Assembly: GCF_001434145.1 (NCBI RefSeq)
Contig: NZ_AZED01000008.1
Span: 62,001-126,000 of the forward strand
From: Lentilactobacillus otakiensis DSM 19908 = JCM 15040
Lineage (GTDB): Bacteria; Bacillota; Bacilli; Lactobacillales; Lactobacillaceae
Reading direction: 5' to 3'
DNA length: 64,000 nucleotides
The notes beneath the pieces were generated by a model. That model was not told the origin of the DNA, did not search any database, and saw only the letters and a program-made list of their open reading frames with translations. The number at the start of each line of letters is the position of its first letter. The stretch's first letter is position 1. This document shows, piece after piece, positions 17,543-25,844 of the stretch. The translations under genes and the position numbers were made by a program.

Positions 17543-18753
17543 GTTTCCAATTTTCAGAACGGGTTCCCAAAAACGATAGCGATCCAGTCGGCGACATTTT
17601 AAAGGTTGCCGGCAGTCCAGATGTCATTTCCTTTGCTGGTGGGTTACCAGCCCCGGAATTATTTCCCATTGAGGCTTTAAAGAAAGTTACCAACCAAGTT
17701 TTTGATGAAAGCGGTCGAGAAGCTTTACAGTACGCCTCCGCAATTGGGTATCCGGCTTTACGTCAGCAGATCGCCCAACGGATGAACAAGCAGGGCATCA
17801 AGGCAACCGTTGATAATATCATGATTACCACCGGTTCACAGCAGTCAATCGACATCACAGCTAAAATGTTTATCAATCCTGGTGATACAGTGATTGTCGA
17901 GAAACCAACCTACCTCTGTGCCTTAGATGTATTCCGCAGTTACGGTGCCCATATTGTTGGCGTTGAAATGGACGAGGATGGCATGAAGATGGATCAATTA
18001 GAGAAAGCCGTTGCTGAGAATTCGAACACTAAATTTATCTACACGATTCCTAATTTCCAAAATCCAACTGGCAGAACCATGTCCGCTGAACGCCGTAAGC
18101 AGATGATTGAAATTGCCAATAAATATGACATCATGATTATGGAAGATGATCCATACGGCGCCATTCGATTTGCGGGCGACGACATCGAACCAGTGAAGTT
18201 CTATGACAAAGAACAACGTGTGATTTACTTAAGCACGTTCTCTAAGATCTTAGCACCTGGCTTAAGATTAGGCTGGATCGTCATGAATAAAGATTTAATG
18301 CCCAAGTACAGCGTGATGAAACAATCCGCTGATGTGCATTCAGATAATTTAACGCAACACATTGTTGCCAAATTTATGTCCGAATACAACATTGATGAAC
18401 ATGTTGACAAGATTCGCAAAGTCTACCGTCAACGTGAAAACGTCATGATGGCGGCCATCGAGAAGTATTTCCCAGCCGGCGTTAACTACAGTCATCCTGA
18501 AGGCGGTCTGTTCATCTGGGTCGAAGTTCCCGGTGACGTTGACACGATCAAATTATTCAACACCTGCATTAAGCATAATGTGGCCTTTGTACCAGGCGAA
18601 CCATTTTACCCCGATAAGGTCACCCCGGGCACATTCAGATTGAATTACTCCAACATGTCTGAAGATCAAATTCAAACCGGAATTGAGCGCTTAGGCAGTG
18701 CGATTAAAGAAACGATTGAACAAAACGAAACATCCAGTGTGGCTCAGCATTAA
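17539..18753 (+). CDS. PLP-dependent aminotransferase, class I/II
   Basis: 404 residues, AAT fold-type I. Visible hallmarks are ISFAGGLPAPELFP near the N-terminus, the PNFQNPTG motif, EDDPYG, and the PLP lysine in STFSKILAPGLRLGW. It is similar to the broad-range aminoadipate/aromatic/branched-chain (LysN/AraT-like) group. The ATG overlaps the stop of the preceding dehydrogenase gene (ATGA), so the two are translationally coupled. Together they would convert an amino acid to its 2-keto acid and then to the 2-hydroxy acid. Specificity is inferred from the leader, not proven. Confidence 0.85.
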   Translation: MSFQFSERVPKNDSDPVGDILKVAGSPDVISFAGGLPAPELFPIEALKKVTNQVFDESGREALQYASAIGYPALRQQIAQRMNKQGIKATVDNIMITTGSQQSIDITAKMFINPGDTVIVEKPTYLCALDVFRSYGAHIVGVEMDEDGMKMDQLEKAVAENSNTKFIYTIPNFQNPTGRTMSAERRKQMIEIANKYDIMIMEDDPYGAIRFAGDDIEPVKFYDKEQRVIYLSTFSKILAPGLRLGWIVMNKDLMPKYSVMKQSADVHSDNLTQHIVAKFMSEYNIDEHVDKIRKVYRQRENVMMAAIEKYFPAGVNYSHPEGGLFIWVEVPGDVDTIKLFNTCIKHNVAFVPGEPFYPDKVTPGTFRLNYSNMSEDQIQTGIERLGSAIKETIEQNETSSVAQH

Positions 18754-18800
18754 TCGAAGATTCCTTAAGGGGGTTGATACCAGCATTTATATATAGAAAA

Positions 18801-18930
18801 TTGACCAACTCAGAAAACGATCGACATAGTGATGATTGCAGGAGAATCCTGACACATAGTATAGAAGAAACATGAGAATAATATGATGAAATGAAATTGG
18901 AAGTTCCCGCAGGCATGTGGGGACTTTTTT
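18801..18930 (+). ncRNA. Possible small RNA unit (promoter plus terminator, no ORF)
   Basis: TTGACC (18801-18806), 18-bp spacer and CATAGT (18825-18830) lie 70-100 bp upstream of the terminator at 18901-18930, with no convincing ORF between. A small CAGGA-GAA-TCCTG hairpin lies near the predicted 5' end. It may equally be the 3' UTR of the aminotransferase operon. Confidence 0.25.
18901..18930 (+). terminator. Rho-independent terminator
   Basis: AAGTTCCC / GGGGACTT hairpin followed by T6; ends the T-box operon region. Confidence 0.8.
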
Positions 18931-19002
18931 GATACATAAGCTTCATTTAAGTTCCCCAAAGTAAACTTCATTCATCAACTAAAAATGAATGGAGGATTCA
19001 AA

Positions 19003-19470
19003 ATGGATATTTTAAAAATGGATGCAACTGAATATTGGGAAGATTTTATGAGCCGCAATCAGGTTCACCACGCAAACTTTGAAACCTGGTCATTCACGGA
19101 TCGACCGAACTCAGCTGATATGTTGGTTGAAATGGTTGTCCGTGGACAGAAAACCGCATACAGCTCCTGGTTTGATTTTTATGACGCTGATCAGGTTGTG
19201 CCAACAGTCGGTGATTACCGGATGATACTACGGCAGAATGGTGATCCAGCCGGGATTGTTCAATTGAGAGTTGTCGAAATCGTTCCGTTTAAGTGGGTTT
19301 CACAAGAACACGCCTATTTGGAAGGTGAAGGGAACCGCTCACTGAAGTATTGGCGTCAGCTGCATAAGCAACTATTCCGTAAACAGGCCAAATTTCGTGG
19401 CAAGTCGTTCTCACTGGAAAGCCCAGTTATTTGTGAGGTATTCGAGGTGATTGATCTCCCACAGATTTAA
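19003..19470 (+). CDS. ASCH domain protein
   Basis: 155 residues. The central region (PTVGDYRMILRQNGDPAGIV...VVEIVPFKWVSQEHAYLEGEG) and the motif SLKYWRQLHKQLFRKQ match the ASCH/PUA-like fold, with the family's F-G-D/E-N-Y spacing altered. ASCH proteins bind RNA or modified nucleosides; some are nucleases or amidohydrolases. The start at 19003 is set by GGAGG 7 nt upstream, not the ATG at 18985. It stands alone with its own ribosome site. Confidence 0.8.
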   Translation: MDILKMDATEYWEDFMSRNQVHHANFETWSFTDRPNSADMLVEMVVRGQKTAYSSWFDFYDADQVVPTVGDYRMILRQNGDPAGIVQLRVVEIVPFKWVSQEHAYLEGEGNRSLKYWRQLHKQLFRKQAKFRGKSFSLESPVICEVFEVIDLPQI

Positions 19471-19551
19471 TTGTCTCACCCCCTTGAATAAATGATAGTA
19501 TATTAGTTGCGAGTTAATTCGACTGCTAATAAATTCTATGGGGGCAACAAG

Positions 19552-20949
19552 GTGAAATCCACAGCTAACGAGCAAAATGATAATGCTAAAAAGCATCCAT
19601 TTCTAGTCATTACCATTGTGGCGTTCATGACTTTCATGGGTGTTCTGACGGAAACTTCAATGAACGTCACGTTTCCAACTTTAATGAAACAATTCAACAT
19701 TTCGCTGCCAACGGTCCAGTGGGTGACGACTGGGTATCTGTTGATGGTGGCTTTGCTAACAATAACGTCGGCCTTTTTAAAGCGGCGATTCACAAATAAG
19801 CAGTTATTCGTCTCGGCGGCGTTGCTGTTCATTACTGGTGATATTATGTGTGGTCTTGCTCCCAGTTATTGGGTGCTGCTGGTCGGCCGATTGATCCAGG
19901 CAGGATGTGTTGGCCTCACTGGTCCTTTGATGAATAACATTATTTTGGATATTGTTCCACCCCACAAATTAGGTACCTACATGGGGATGGCGAACCTGAT
20001 TGTTTTGGTTGCGCCAGCACTGGGGCCAACGTTTGGTGGAGCCGTGGTGTCCTTTGCCAGCTGGCGGATGATTTTTTGGATCACCGTTCCGATCACGTTA
20101 ATTTTGTTAGTGCTGGGAATTTTTATTATCAGACAGTATACGCAGACCGAACGTTATGAGTTTGATTGGTTGCGGTTTGGTGTCCTGGCAATGGGGATGA
20201 TCACCTTGCTGTTAGGCTTTAACATCATGGGTCAGCCAGGTGTCCTAGTGAAATTTCTTTGTTATATGGTCGTCAGTCTGGCACTTTTCGTTCTTTTTGG
20301 GTGGTTGTCAAAACACAGCCACAAGGCCTTATTTAAACTTTCGGTCTTCAAGCGGCCGGTATTTTTGTTCAGTTTCCTACCATATATATTTCTCCAGTAC
20401 TCAAACATCGGCCTGAATTTCATGCTGCCAAGTTATGTTCAAATGGTCAACGGAGCGACCGCTTTTATTGGTGGACTGATTCTGTTGCCCGGCAGTGTGC
20501 TCAATGGATTAGGACAGCCGATTTATGGTTGGATGCTCGACCGTTTTGGCGGTAAGCTGCCGCTATATCTTGGTAATTCACTATTTCTGGTACCAATCGT
20601 GATCATGATGGTCATGGGCCAGCAGATGTCTGTTCTGGTTGTAACAATTCTGTATACAGTCTTTGCAACTGGCCGCTCGATGGCTTTTGGAAATAGTATG
20701 GCATATGGATTGAAACATTTGCCTAGAAATGAGCAACAGGACGCAAATGCCATTTATGGAACAGGAAATATGTTGGCTGGATCACTTGGAACCACGGTAA
20801 TCGCAACAATGATGACCTCAATCCACATTGCTAATTTTTCACGTGTTCAAAACATTGTGGCAGGTAGTCGATTGGCATTTGGGATGTTGGCACTATTTGG
20901 TGTGATTAACTTTTTCTTGTTTAGGAGATTGTTTAAGAGTAGCAAGTAA
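19552..20949 (+). CDS. MFS multidrug transporter, DHA2 type
   Basis: 465 residues, about 14 membrane segments. Motifs visible: LTETSMNVTFPTLMKQFN in TM1, QWVTTGYLLMVALLT in TM2, and the drug:H+ antiporter motif C GPTFGGAVVSFASWRMIFWI. It exports drugs or amphiphiles by proton antiport. The start is taken as GTG at 19552, downstream of GGGGGCAACAAG; the upstream in-frame ATG/TTG at 19507 has no ribosome site. Monocistronic as far as can be seen. Confidence 0.88.
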   Translation: MKSTANEQNDNAKKHPFLVITIVAFMTFMGVLTETSMNVTFPTLMKQFNISLPTVQWVTTGYLLMVALLTITSAFLKRRFTNKQLFVSAALLFITGDIMCGLAPSYWVLLVGRLIQAGCVGLTGPLMNNIILDIVPPHKLGTYMGMANLIVLVAPALGPTFGGAVVSFASWRMIFWITVPITLILLVLGIFIIRQYTQTERYEFDWLRFGVLAMGMITLLLGFNIMGQPGVLVKFLCYMVVSLALFVLFGWLSKHSHKALFKLSVFKRPVFLFSFLPYIFLQYSNIGLNFMLPSYVQMVNGATAFIGGLILLPGSVLNGLGQPIYGWMLDRFGGKLPLYLGNSLFLVPIVIMMVMGQQMSVLVVTILYTVFATGRSMAFGNSMAYGLKHLPRNEQQDANAIYGTGNMLAGSLGTTVIATMMTSIHIANFSRVQNIVAGSRLAFGMLALFGVINFFLFRRLFKSSK

Positions 20950-20981
20950 TAGAATGCTTGAGAATAAACTAAGCCAGCCAA

Positions 20982-21482
20982 ATGGCCAAGGGCCGTTCCA
21001 AAAATTATCATGGCAATGTGGTTGTTTATCTCTCGGATTTTGATAATACTAGTGATTATCTAAACTACGTCAAAGATAATAATCATCAAAAATTAGCCAG
21101 AGAGATTATTAAGTTGTTCCCCAATACACCAGTTGACTATCAGCTTTCATATTATGCTGCGGAAAACTATGGTATCGAACGTGACCCGGGATGGGATGGT
21201 GATGACTTTGATCCCGATCCAGTTAAAGGATACACGGATATCGTGTCGTTCAAACCAATTGCCAACTATTTAATGAATCATCGAAATGAATCAAATGCTA
21301 AAAAGTTGGCTGGCGTCAAAAAATTACTCGCAAAATCAGGTTATCCAGCTGCCAAGCGGGATAACCTGTCCGGGTATCATCTGGGAATCTACATTGTGAA
21401 CAATGTTAAGACTTCCCAATCCATAACAGATCATTCCAAATTGAACTGGTATGGTCTAATTATTGGAAAGCCGTCGAGCTGA
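20982..21482 (+). CDS. Hypothetical protein, possibly an N-terminally truncated secreted protein
   Basis: 166 residues, acidic and Tyr/Asn-rich (YQLSYYAAENYGIERDPG, DGDDFDPDPVKGYTD), no membrane segment or signal peptide. A TAA stop lies four codons before the ATG and no Shine-Dalgarno site is visible, unlike its neighbours. The C-terminal GYHLGIYIV resembles GHYGLYIV in the secreted protein at 49233-50105. It may therefore be the remnant of a secreted protein that has lost its leader. Expression is doubtful. Confidence 0.5.
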   Translation: MAKGRSKNYHGNVVVYLSDFDNTSDYLNYVKDNNHQKLAREIIKLFPNTPVDYQLSYYAAENYGIERDPGWDGDDFDPDPVKGYTDIVSFKPIANYLMNHRNESNAKKLAGVKKLLAKSGYPAAKRDNLSGYHLGIYIVNNVKTSQSITDHSKLNWYGLIIGKPSS

Positions 21483-21543
21483 GTTAGCTCTTGGTAGTTT
21501 CGGGGGTTAGATAAATAGTTTCATATGAATCTACAAATTAAGA

Positions 21544-21586
21544 AGGCATCCCAAAATCTCTGATTAGATTTTAGGATGCCTTTTTA
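21544..21586. terminator. Rho-independent terminator
   Basis: Nested stems AAGGCATCC / GGATGCCTT and AAAATCT / AGATTTT, then T5. Confidence 0.85.
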
Positions 21587-21661
21587 CTATCTTTCTTAAG
21601 CTATATGAATAATTTTTGAACTAGAACTAAATGTTTACAAGTGAATTTCAGTTGAATAGAA

Positions 21662-22849
21662 TCAGTTTTTGCTCGTTGACCTGATATTCCCCAGCGTTTG
21701 CTTAAACGCTTCTTGAACCTTGTGATTGTTGAGCATTAAGAAAACCACGACTAGTTCGATGATTCTTGTGATGATGATAAATTCTATCTCGTACGAAGAC
21801 ATAGAGCCGGAGAACGGACCACCATTTGTCATCGGGTAGCCGATTAAATCAATCATTGAATGAAGTGCCACAACAATCCAAATGTTTCCTGTATACAGTG
21901 TGATTACACTAAAAAGCATACCAACACCAAATGCAGCAAAGATTTGTAAGAACGTTTCAATAATGCTCTGACCGTTCAATATATTGGATGCATGGGAAAT
22001 ACCAAAGAGTCCAGAGCTTATTAGTATGGCTACTAGGATGCGGTTCTTATCCGATTTGATCTTTGCCGTCAGCAAAGCCCAAAGAGCAATGTACCGAAAC
22101 ATAAATTCTTCCTTGAACCCAGTCCACACGATCATCAATGTAATCCCGACTAAGGATGTTTGACCCAGAGCAAGATCAAAATGGCCAAATAGTCGTGCCC
22201 AGCTTCCTGCATTCATCCCAAAATTCAATAACGCGGTAAATATAGTTAGAAGTAGCCACCAGTAACTGACCTTTGAGTTGATTCCTAACTTTGGGAGCTT
22301 GTAACCCCAAGCTTTCATTGTATATATTAAAATCACAAATATCGAGATGATGGCAAATGGAACAATTGGTGCAGTGTATGAAAACTGAAACCCGAATGTT
22401 TTCGATGTAATAGCAATTGACGTGAACGATAATGTGAGTACATATGCGGTAAGTATTCGTAAGGTAATTCCAGATGTTGGTACAATTACCAATTGAACGT
22501 AGGGAATAAGCAAGAAAATAAATACGACAAGTGAAATAATTAATACTGTCCACTTTTGAATGCTTAGTGTCCCAATGAATGGATGTGCAAGAATTGATAT
22601 TGCACTCATAAGTGTGAAAGGGAATAATGCAACTAAGATGATTCTCAATAAGTTATTCACTAATGCAGCAAGACGCTTTGCGGGTTCCGCTTGAAGACAA
22701 GTCCCGAACACAAGCGATATTCCAGCAATGATAATTTCCTTTTGTGGTGACTGTGAGCTACTACTTTTAAGCAGAAATGCAGTACCAATGATGATGAACG
22801 CCAAGAAGCATTCTAACTTGAAAACTAGAAGCATTCGATTTTTGGTCAA
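21662..22849 (-). CDS. CPBP-family intramembrane metalloprotease
   Basis: 395 residues, about ten hydrophobic segments. The CPBP (CAAX protease and bacteriocin-processing) motifs are intact: FKEEFMFRY (E-E-x-x-x-R), FGISHASN and ALHSMIDL, giving the zinc-binding Glu/His set. The family includes Abi proteins for prenyl-protein processing and bacteriocin self-immunity. A TTG start at 22849 is chosen because AGGAG lies 9 nt upstream. It follows the DUF2975 and HTH genes in a likely operon. Physiological substrate unknown. Confidence 0.82.
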   Translation of the reverse strand: MTKNRMLLVFKLECFLAFIIIGTAFLLKSSSSQSPQKEIIIAGISLVFGTCLQAEPAKRLAALVNNLLRIILVALFPFTLMSAISILAHPFIGTLSIQKWTVLIISLVVFIFLLIPYVQLVIVPTSGITLRILTAYVLTLSFTSIAITSKTFGFQFSYTAPIVPFAIISIFVILIYTMKAWGYKLPKLGINSKVSYWWLLLTIFTALLNFGMNAGSWARLFGHFDLALGQTSLVGITLMIVWTGFKEEFMFRYIALWALLTAKIKSDKNRILVAILISSGLFGISHASNILNGQSIIETFLQIFAAFGVGMLFSVITLYTGNIWIVVALHSMIDLIGYPMTNGGPFSGSMSSYEIEFIIITRIIELVVVFLMLNNHKVQEAFKQTLGNIRSTSKN

Positions 22850-22888
22850 TTTAACTATCTCCTATTATTTGCTTTGACTTGTGGTGCC

Positions 22889-23107
22889 CTATTCATTTGC
22901 TTCATTATCTGACACATACTCCAAAATGTCCCCCGGCTGACAATCCAAAACTTCACAAATCTTTGAAAGGGTTTCAAAGCGAATCCCCTTGGCTTTGCCA
23001 GTTTTAAGGATTGATAAGTTGGCGGGGGTAATGTCGATCTCTGCAGCTAACATTTTTGAAGTAATGCTTTTATCCAGTAATACTCTGTCTAAATTTACTT
23101 TGATCAA
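22889..23107 (-). CDS. Small XRE/YozG-type HTH regulator
   Basis: About 72 residues. The sequence IKVNLDRVLLDKSITSKMLA...DITPANLSILK...FETLSKICEVLDCQPGDIL is the typical YozG-like Cro/C1 HTH. Start is TTG at 23107 (GGCGG 8 nt upstream), matching the usual family N-terminus; a GTG at 23116 is possible but too near the ribosome site. It lies 12 bp after the DUF2975 gene; this pair is a recurrent module in Firmicutes. Probably autoregulates the cluster. Confidence 0.82.
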   Translation of the reverse strand: MIKVNLDRVLLDKSITSKMLAAEIDITPANLSILKTGKAKGIRFETLSKICEVLDCQPGDILEYVSDNEANE

Positions 23108-23119
23108 AGATATCACCGC

Positions 23120-23662
23120 CTAAACAATTTTGTCGGAGTCTTCTTGCAGTTGAATACCATATTTGAACATGATATAGATCACGTAGAAGGCAAACCAAAT
23201 TAGGAGAGACGTCCCTTCACTTCCCTGGTCCGGAGAAATTGATGATGAGTTTATATTAAAGGCACTCCCTAATACGTCACCGCAATAACTCGTCAGAAGC
23301 ATGCCACCATAACCCCATAGGATTCCCTTCATGTATTTTAAATTCACGGGTTTAAAGTAAATGGTCTGGCGGACATTTGAAATGAGCTTGAATACCGAGA
23401 AGGAAACCAGTGTGATGAATCCCAACATAAGTAAAAGAAATATGAATGATAGCAAAATGACCCAAATGTTTGACGAGCCACCAATTCCGCTGATAATCTC
23501 ATGAACAACGCCATTTCGTGATGCGGGGATGAGCAAATAGGCAATTCCTGAAATAACAAAAATGATTCCCAAGGTCCCAAAAGCAATAACAAGGGAGGCT
23601 AAACTTAATAGACTGATAATGTATAGAAAATTTATAAATGTGCCTGGTTCTTTCTTAATCAT
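23120..23662 (-). CDS. DUF2975 membrane protein
   Basis: 180 residues with four hydrophobic segments in the DUF2975 arrangement (ISLLSLASLVIAFGTLGIIF; ILLSFIFLLLMLGFITLVSF; the GILWGYGGMLLTSYCGDVLG block; a C-terminal FAFYVIYIMFKYG). The start at 23662 has GGAAAG upstream. It is the first gene of a DUF2975-HTH-CPBP cluster. No molecular function is established; the pairing with a YozG-type regulator suggests a membrane sensor or effector of that regulator. Confidence 0.78.
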   Translation of the reverse strand: MIKKEPGTFINFLYIISLLSLASLVIAFGTLGIIFVISGIAYLLIPASRNGVVHEIISGIGGSSNIWVILLSFIFLLLMLGFITLVSFSVFKLISNVRQTIYFKPVNLKYMKGILWGYGGMLLTSYCGDVLGSAFNINSSSISPDQGSEGTSLLIWFAFYVIYIMFKYGIQLQEDSDKIV

Positions 23663-23686
23663 AATAACCACTTTCCTTTCGATATT

Positions 23687-23732
23687 ATTGTATCGCAGAA
23701 ACAAATTATTGCAAGACAATAATTAATTATTG
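23687..23732 (-). promoter_or_regulatory. Promoter and operator-like palindromes of the DUF2975 cluster
   Basis: On the minus strand: TTGCAA (23709-23714), 16-bp spacer, TACAAT (23687-23692). Immediately upstream of the -35 is a perfect palindrome CAATAATTAATTATTG (23717-23732), and the -10 lies inside CGATA-TTATTG-TATCG (23680-23695). ATTATTG recurs three times. Likely binding sites for the YozG-like regulator. Confidence 0.5.
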
Positions 23733-23751
23733 CCTCGCAAAAATATCATTC

Positions 23752-23789
23752 ACAAAAAATACCCCCAAGTTTTTCAACTTGGAGGTATT
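23752..23789 (-). terminator. Terminator of the 3-hydroxyacyl-CoA dehydrogenase gene
   Basis: On the minus strand AATACCTCCAAGTT / AACTTGGGGGTATT followed by T5. Confidence 0.85.
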
Positions 23790-23811
23790 CAATAATGACT
23801 CAATTTTTAAC

Positions 23812-24708
23812 TTAAATCTTCAAAAAGTCTGGACTCTTATATTCCGGATTTGGATAGTGGTAGAATCCTTCGCCAGATTCCATCCCCAACTTACCTGCAT
23901 CAAGCAGTTCCTTCAACTTGTCAGCAAGGATCTGCGCATTTTGATCGTTGTCAGCCTTGGCTTGGGCTGAAGTAATGTTGTAAGCAGTCCGAATTCCGAC
24001 GACGTCCAAGATGGCAAATGGTCCCATTGGTGCACCGGTGGCTGCCATCCAGGTCTTGTCGATCATTTGTGGATCAGCAACTCCTTTAACCCAGAGACCT
24101 TCACCCGCACTCAGCAGTGGAATTAATAGAGAGTTCAAGATGTAGCCGGGTTGTTCTTTCTTCAACTCAATTGGAATCATGCCGATGTTACGGGCAAATT
24201 GGACGATTTCCTTGTAAATAGCAGGATCAGTCTTTGGTGAGCCCATGATTTCAGCGGTATTGTTCAGCCATACTTGGTTGGCAAAATGCATGTTCAAGAA
24301 CTGACCTGGCCGGCCAGTGTCTTCCATGAACATACTTGGTACCAAAGTTGATGAGTTGCTGGTGAAGATGGCCTCTTTTGGTGCCATTTTGGCAATCTTA
24401 GTATAGAAGTCCTTCTTAATATCCGGACGTTCTGGAATGGCTTCGATGACCAGATCAGCATTCTTCACTGCTTCCGCTAAGTCCCAAGTATAACTAATTC
24501 GTGACAAACCGGCTTCAAAATCGGCATCCGTGGCAGCTATGTCATGCTTATACATGTGACGCAGCCCCTTGATCCGCTCTTTAGCCGTGTTAATTGCATC
24601 CTCGTTAATATCATAAACAGTCACATTAAATCCCTTAAACGCGGTTTGGAAAGCAATCTGGCTTCCCAGAACACCACTACCTGCAACCGTTACGTTTTTG
24701 ATTGTCAT
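23812..24708 (-). CDS. 3-hydroxyacyl-CoA dehydrogenase family protein
   Basis: 298 residues. N-terminal NAD-binding motif VTVAGSGVLGSQIAFQ and DADLVIEAIPE-like segment (NADLVIEAIPERPDIKK). The catalytic region FTSNSSTLVPS and NMHFANQV (usually H-F-x-x-P) carries the active-site Ser and His, but the Pro that normally follows is replaced. The ending GKLGMESGEGFYHYPNP is canonical. Lactobacilli lack beta-oxidation, so the enzyme may act on a free hydroxy acid or other substrate. GGGGG site upstream of the ATG. Divergent from the GyrI-like gene. Confidence 0.85.
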   Translation of the reverse strand: MTIKNVTVAGSGVLGSQIAFQTAFKGFNVTVYDINEDAINTAKERIKGLRHMYKHDIAATDADFEAGLSRISYTWDLAEAVKNADLVIEAIPERPDIKKDFYTKIAKMAPKEAIFTSNSSTLVPSMFMEDTGRPGQFLNMHFANQVWLNNTAEIMGSPKTDPAIYKEIVQFARNIGMIPIELKKEQPGYILNSLLIPLLSAGEGLWVKGVADPQMIDKTWMAATGAPMGPFAILDVVGIRTAYNITSAQAKADNDQNAQILADKLKELLDAGKLGMESGEGFYHYPNPEYKSPDFLKI

Positions 24709-24865
24709 GGTTAAATCCCCCTTATTAAATGAAAGCGGTTACGTGATTCACCTTAATTATAAGTGGTCGGGTATGGAAAGCAATCAAATGCATTCTTAAT
24801 TCTATTTCCTTGCTTTCACTGTTAAATAGGCTTATATTGACCGCGAAATCAAAGGGGGAATTACT

Positions 24866-25483
24866 ATGTTTAATTGGGAAACATTCGAACCAGACGAGTA
24901 CAGCCGCGATCCAGAACCAAGTTTTGTGGATCTGACCACACGAAGTTATGTAACCGCTGAGGGGCATGCGACCAAGCATACGGATGACCCCGACTTTTTG
25001 CGATTGGCCAATGCTGCTGCTGAAGTTGCCAAGACGATTAGTGGCGGCCCTGATAAGGGGATTCCGGTAGAAGGCTTTAAGGAATACCGACCATATCCAC
25101 TCCAAGCAGTTTGGACGGACACAGGGGATGGTGAGGATTTCAAGATCTGGATTAAGCAGCCACTGTTCATTAATGAAAAGGACTTTGACGCAGCGTTAAC
25201 TCAGATTGATTTCTCAGACTTTGATCTAGGTGAAATTAAATTTGAGCGCTTAGCTGAAGGCATCGAAATTCAGACGGTCAATACTGGGGCCGTGACAACC
25301 GAAAGCGAAGCACTGAAGGTATTGACTGACACCATTCAGAAGCAAGGCTTTACCCGACTGCATGATGACCAGCACCGGGAAGTCTACATCGATGGCGTGC
25401 CGGTGGATTCCACTAAATTAGTTTTGGTCCGGTTGGCGATTGATGCGAATGGGAAGCAATTGCCGGGACTGGTGCATAATTAA
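24866..25483 (+). CDS. GyrI-like small-molecule-binding protein
   Basis: 205 residues. The repeats around EYRPYPLQAVWTDTG, FKIWIKQPLFINEKDFD and the closing HREVYIDGVPVDSTKLVLVR follow the stand-alone GyrI-like (SOUL/effector-binding) family. These proteins bind or hydrolyse cyclic/hydrophobic small molecules. A strong AAAGGGGG site precedes the ATG. The gene is divergent from the dehydrogenase gene with 157 bp between. A specific role cannot be assigned. Confidence 0.7.
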   Translation: MFNWETFEPDEYSRDPEPSFVDLTTRSYVTAEGHATKHTDDPDFLRLANAAAEVAKTISGGPDKGIPVEGFKEYRPYPLQAVWTDTGDGEDFKIWIKQPLFINEKDFDAALTQIDFSDFDLGEIKFERLAEGIEIQTVNTGAVTTESEALKVLTDTIQKQGFTRLHDDQHREVYIDGVPVDSTKLVLVRLAIDANGKQLPGLVHN

Positions 25484-25532
25484 AAGTTTAAGAGCACGTC
25501 TTTATCTTACATTCCAAAAAATGAGCTTAAAC

Positions 25533-25577
25533 GTAAAGTCATACTAACCAGATTAATTTCTGCTTAGTATGGCTTTA
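25533..25577. terminator. Hairpin between convergent genes
   Basis: TAAAGTCATACTAA / TTAGTATGGCTTTA (one G-U pair), with weak T-runs. Probable bidirectional terminator. Confidence 0.55.
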
Positions 25578-25584
25578 TGATTTT

Positions 25585-25779
25585 CTAAAATAGTAATTCA
25601 TTAATATCGCAATGAAAGATCTGACTCAACTTAACCAAGTTTTCAATATCGGGATAAGTTATATTGTGTTCCCATTGGGAAACGGCTTGGCGAGTTACGC
25701 CCAGTTTCTTAGCGACGGTCATTTGCGAAACTTCACGTCTGTTGCGGATCTTTTTTAAGTTAGCACTTAGATTGATCAT
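25585..25779 (-). CDS. Small XRE-family HTH regulator
   Basis: 64 residues, almost entirely a Cro/C1 HTH: NLKKIRNRREVSQMTVAKKL...TRQAVSQWEHNITYPDIENLVKLSQIF. GGAGG lies 6 nt before the ATG. It diverges from the ABC permease/ATPase pair at 25845-27426, with ~65 bp between, and probably regulates it. No C-terminal effector domain. Confidence 0.88.
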   Translation of the reverse strand: MINLSANLKKIRNRREVSQMTVAKKLGVTRQAVSQWEHNITYPDIENLVKLSQIFHCDINELLF

Positions 25780-25844
25780 AACGCCTCCAAATCTAGTATG
25801 GCATATTTACATTTAATCATACTTATGTGAATATTTTGTGAAGT

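Noticed and set aside
24725-25105. Minus-strand ORF of 126 codons opposite the GyrI-like gene
   Set aside because: No ribosome site; antisense to a well-supported gene with clear family features; shadow frame.
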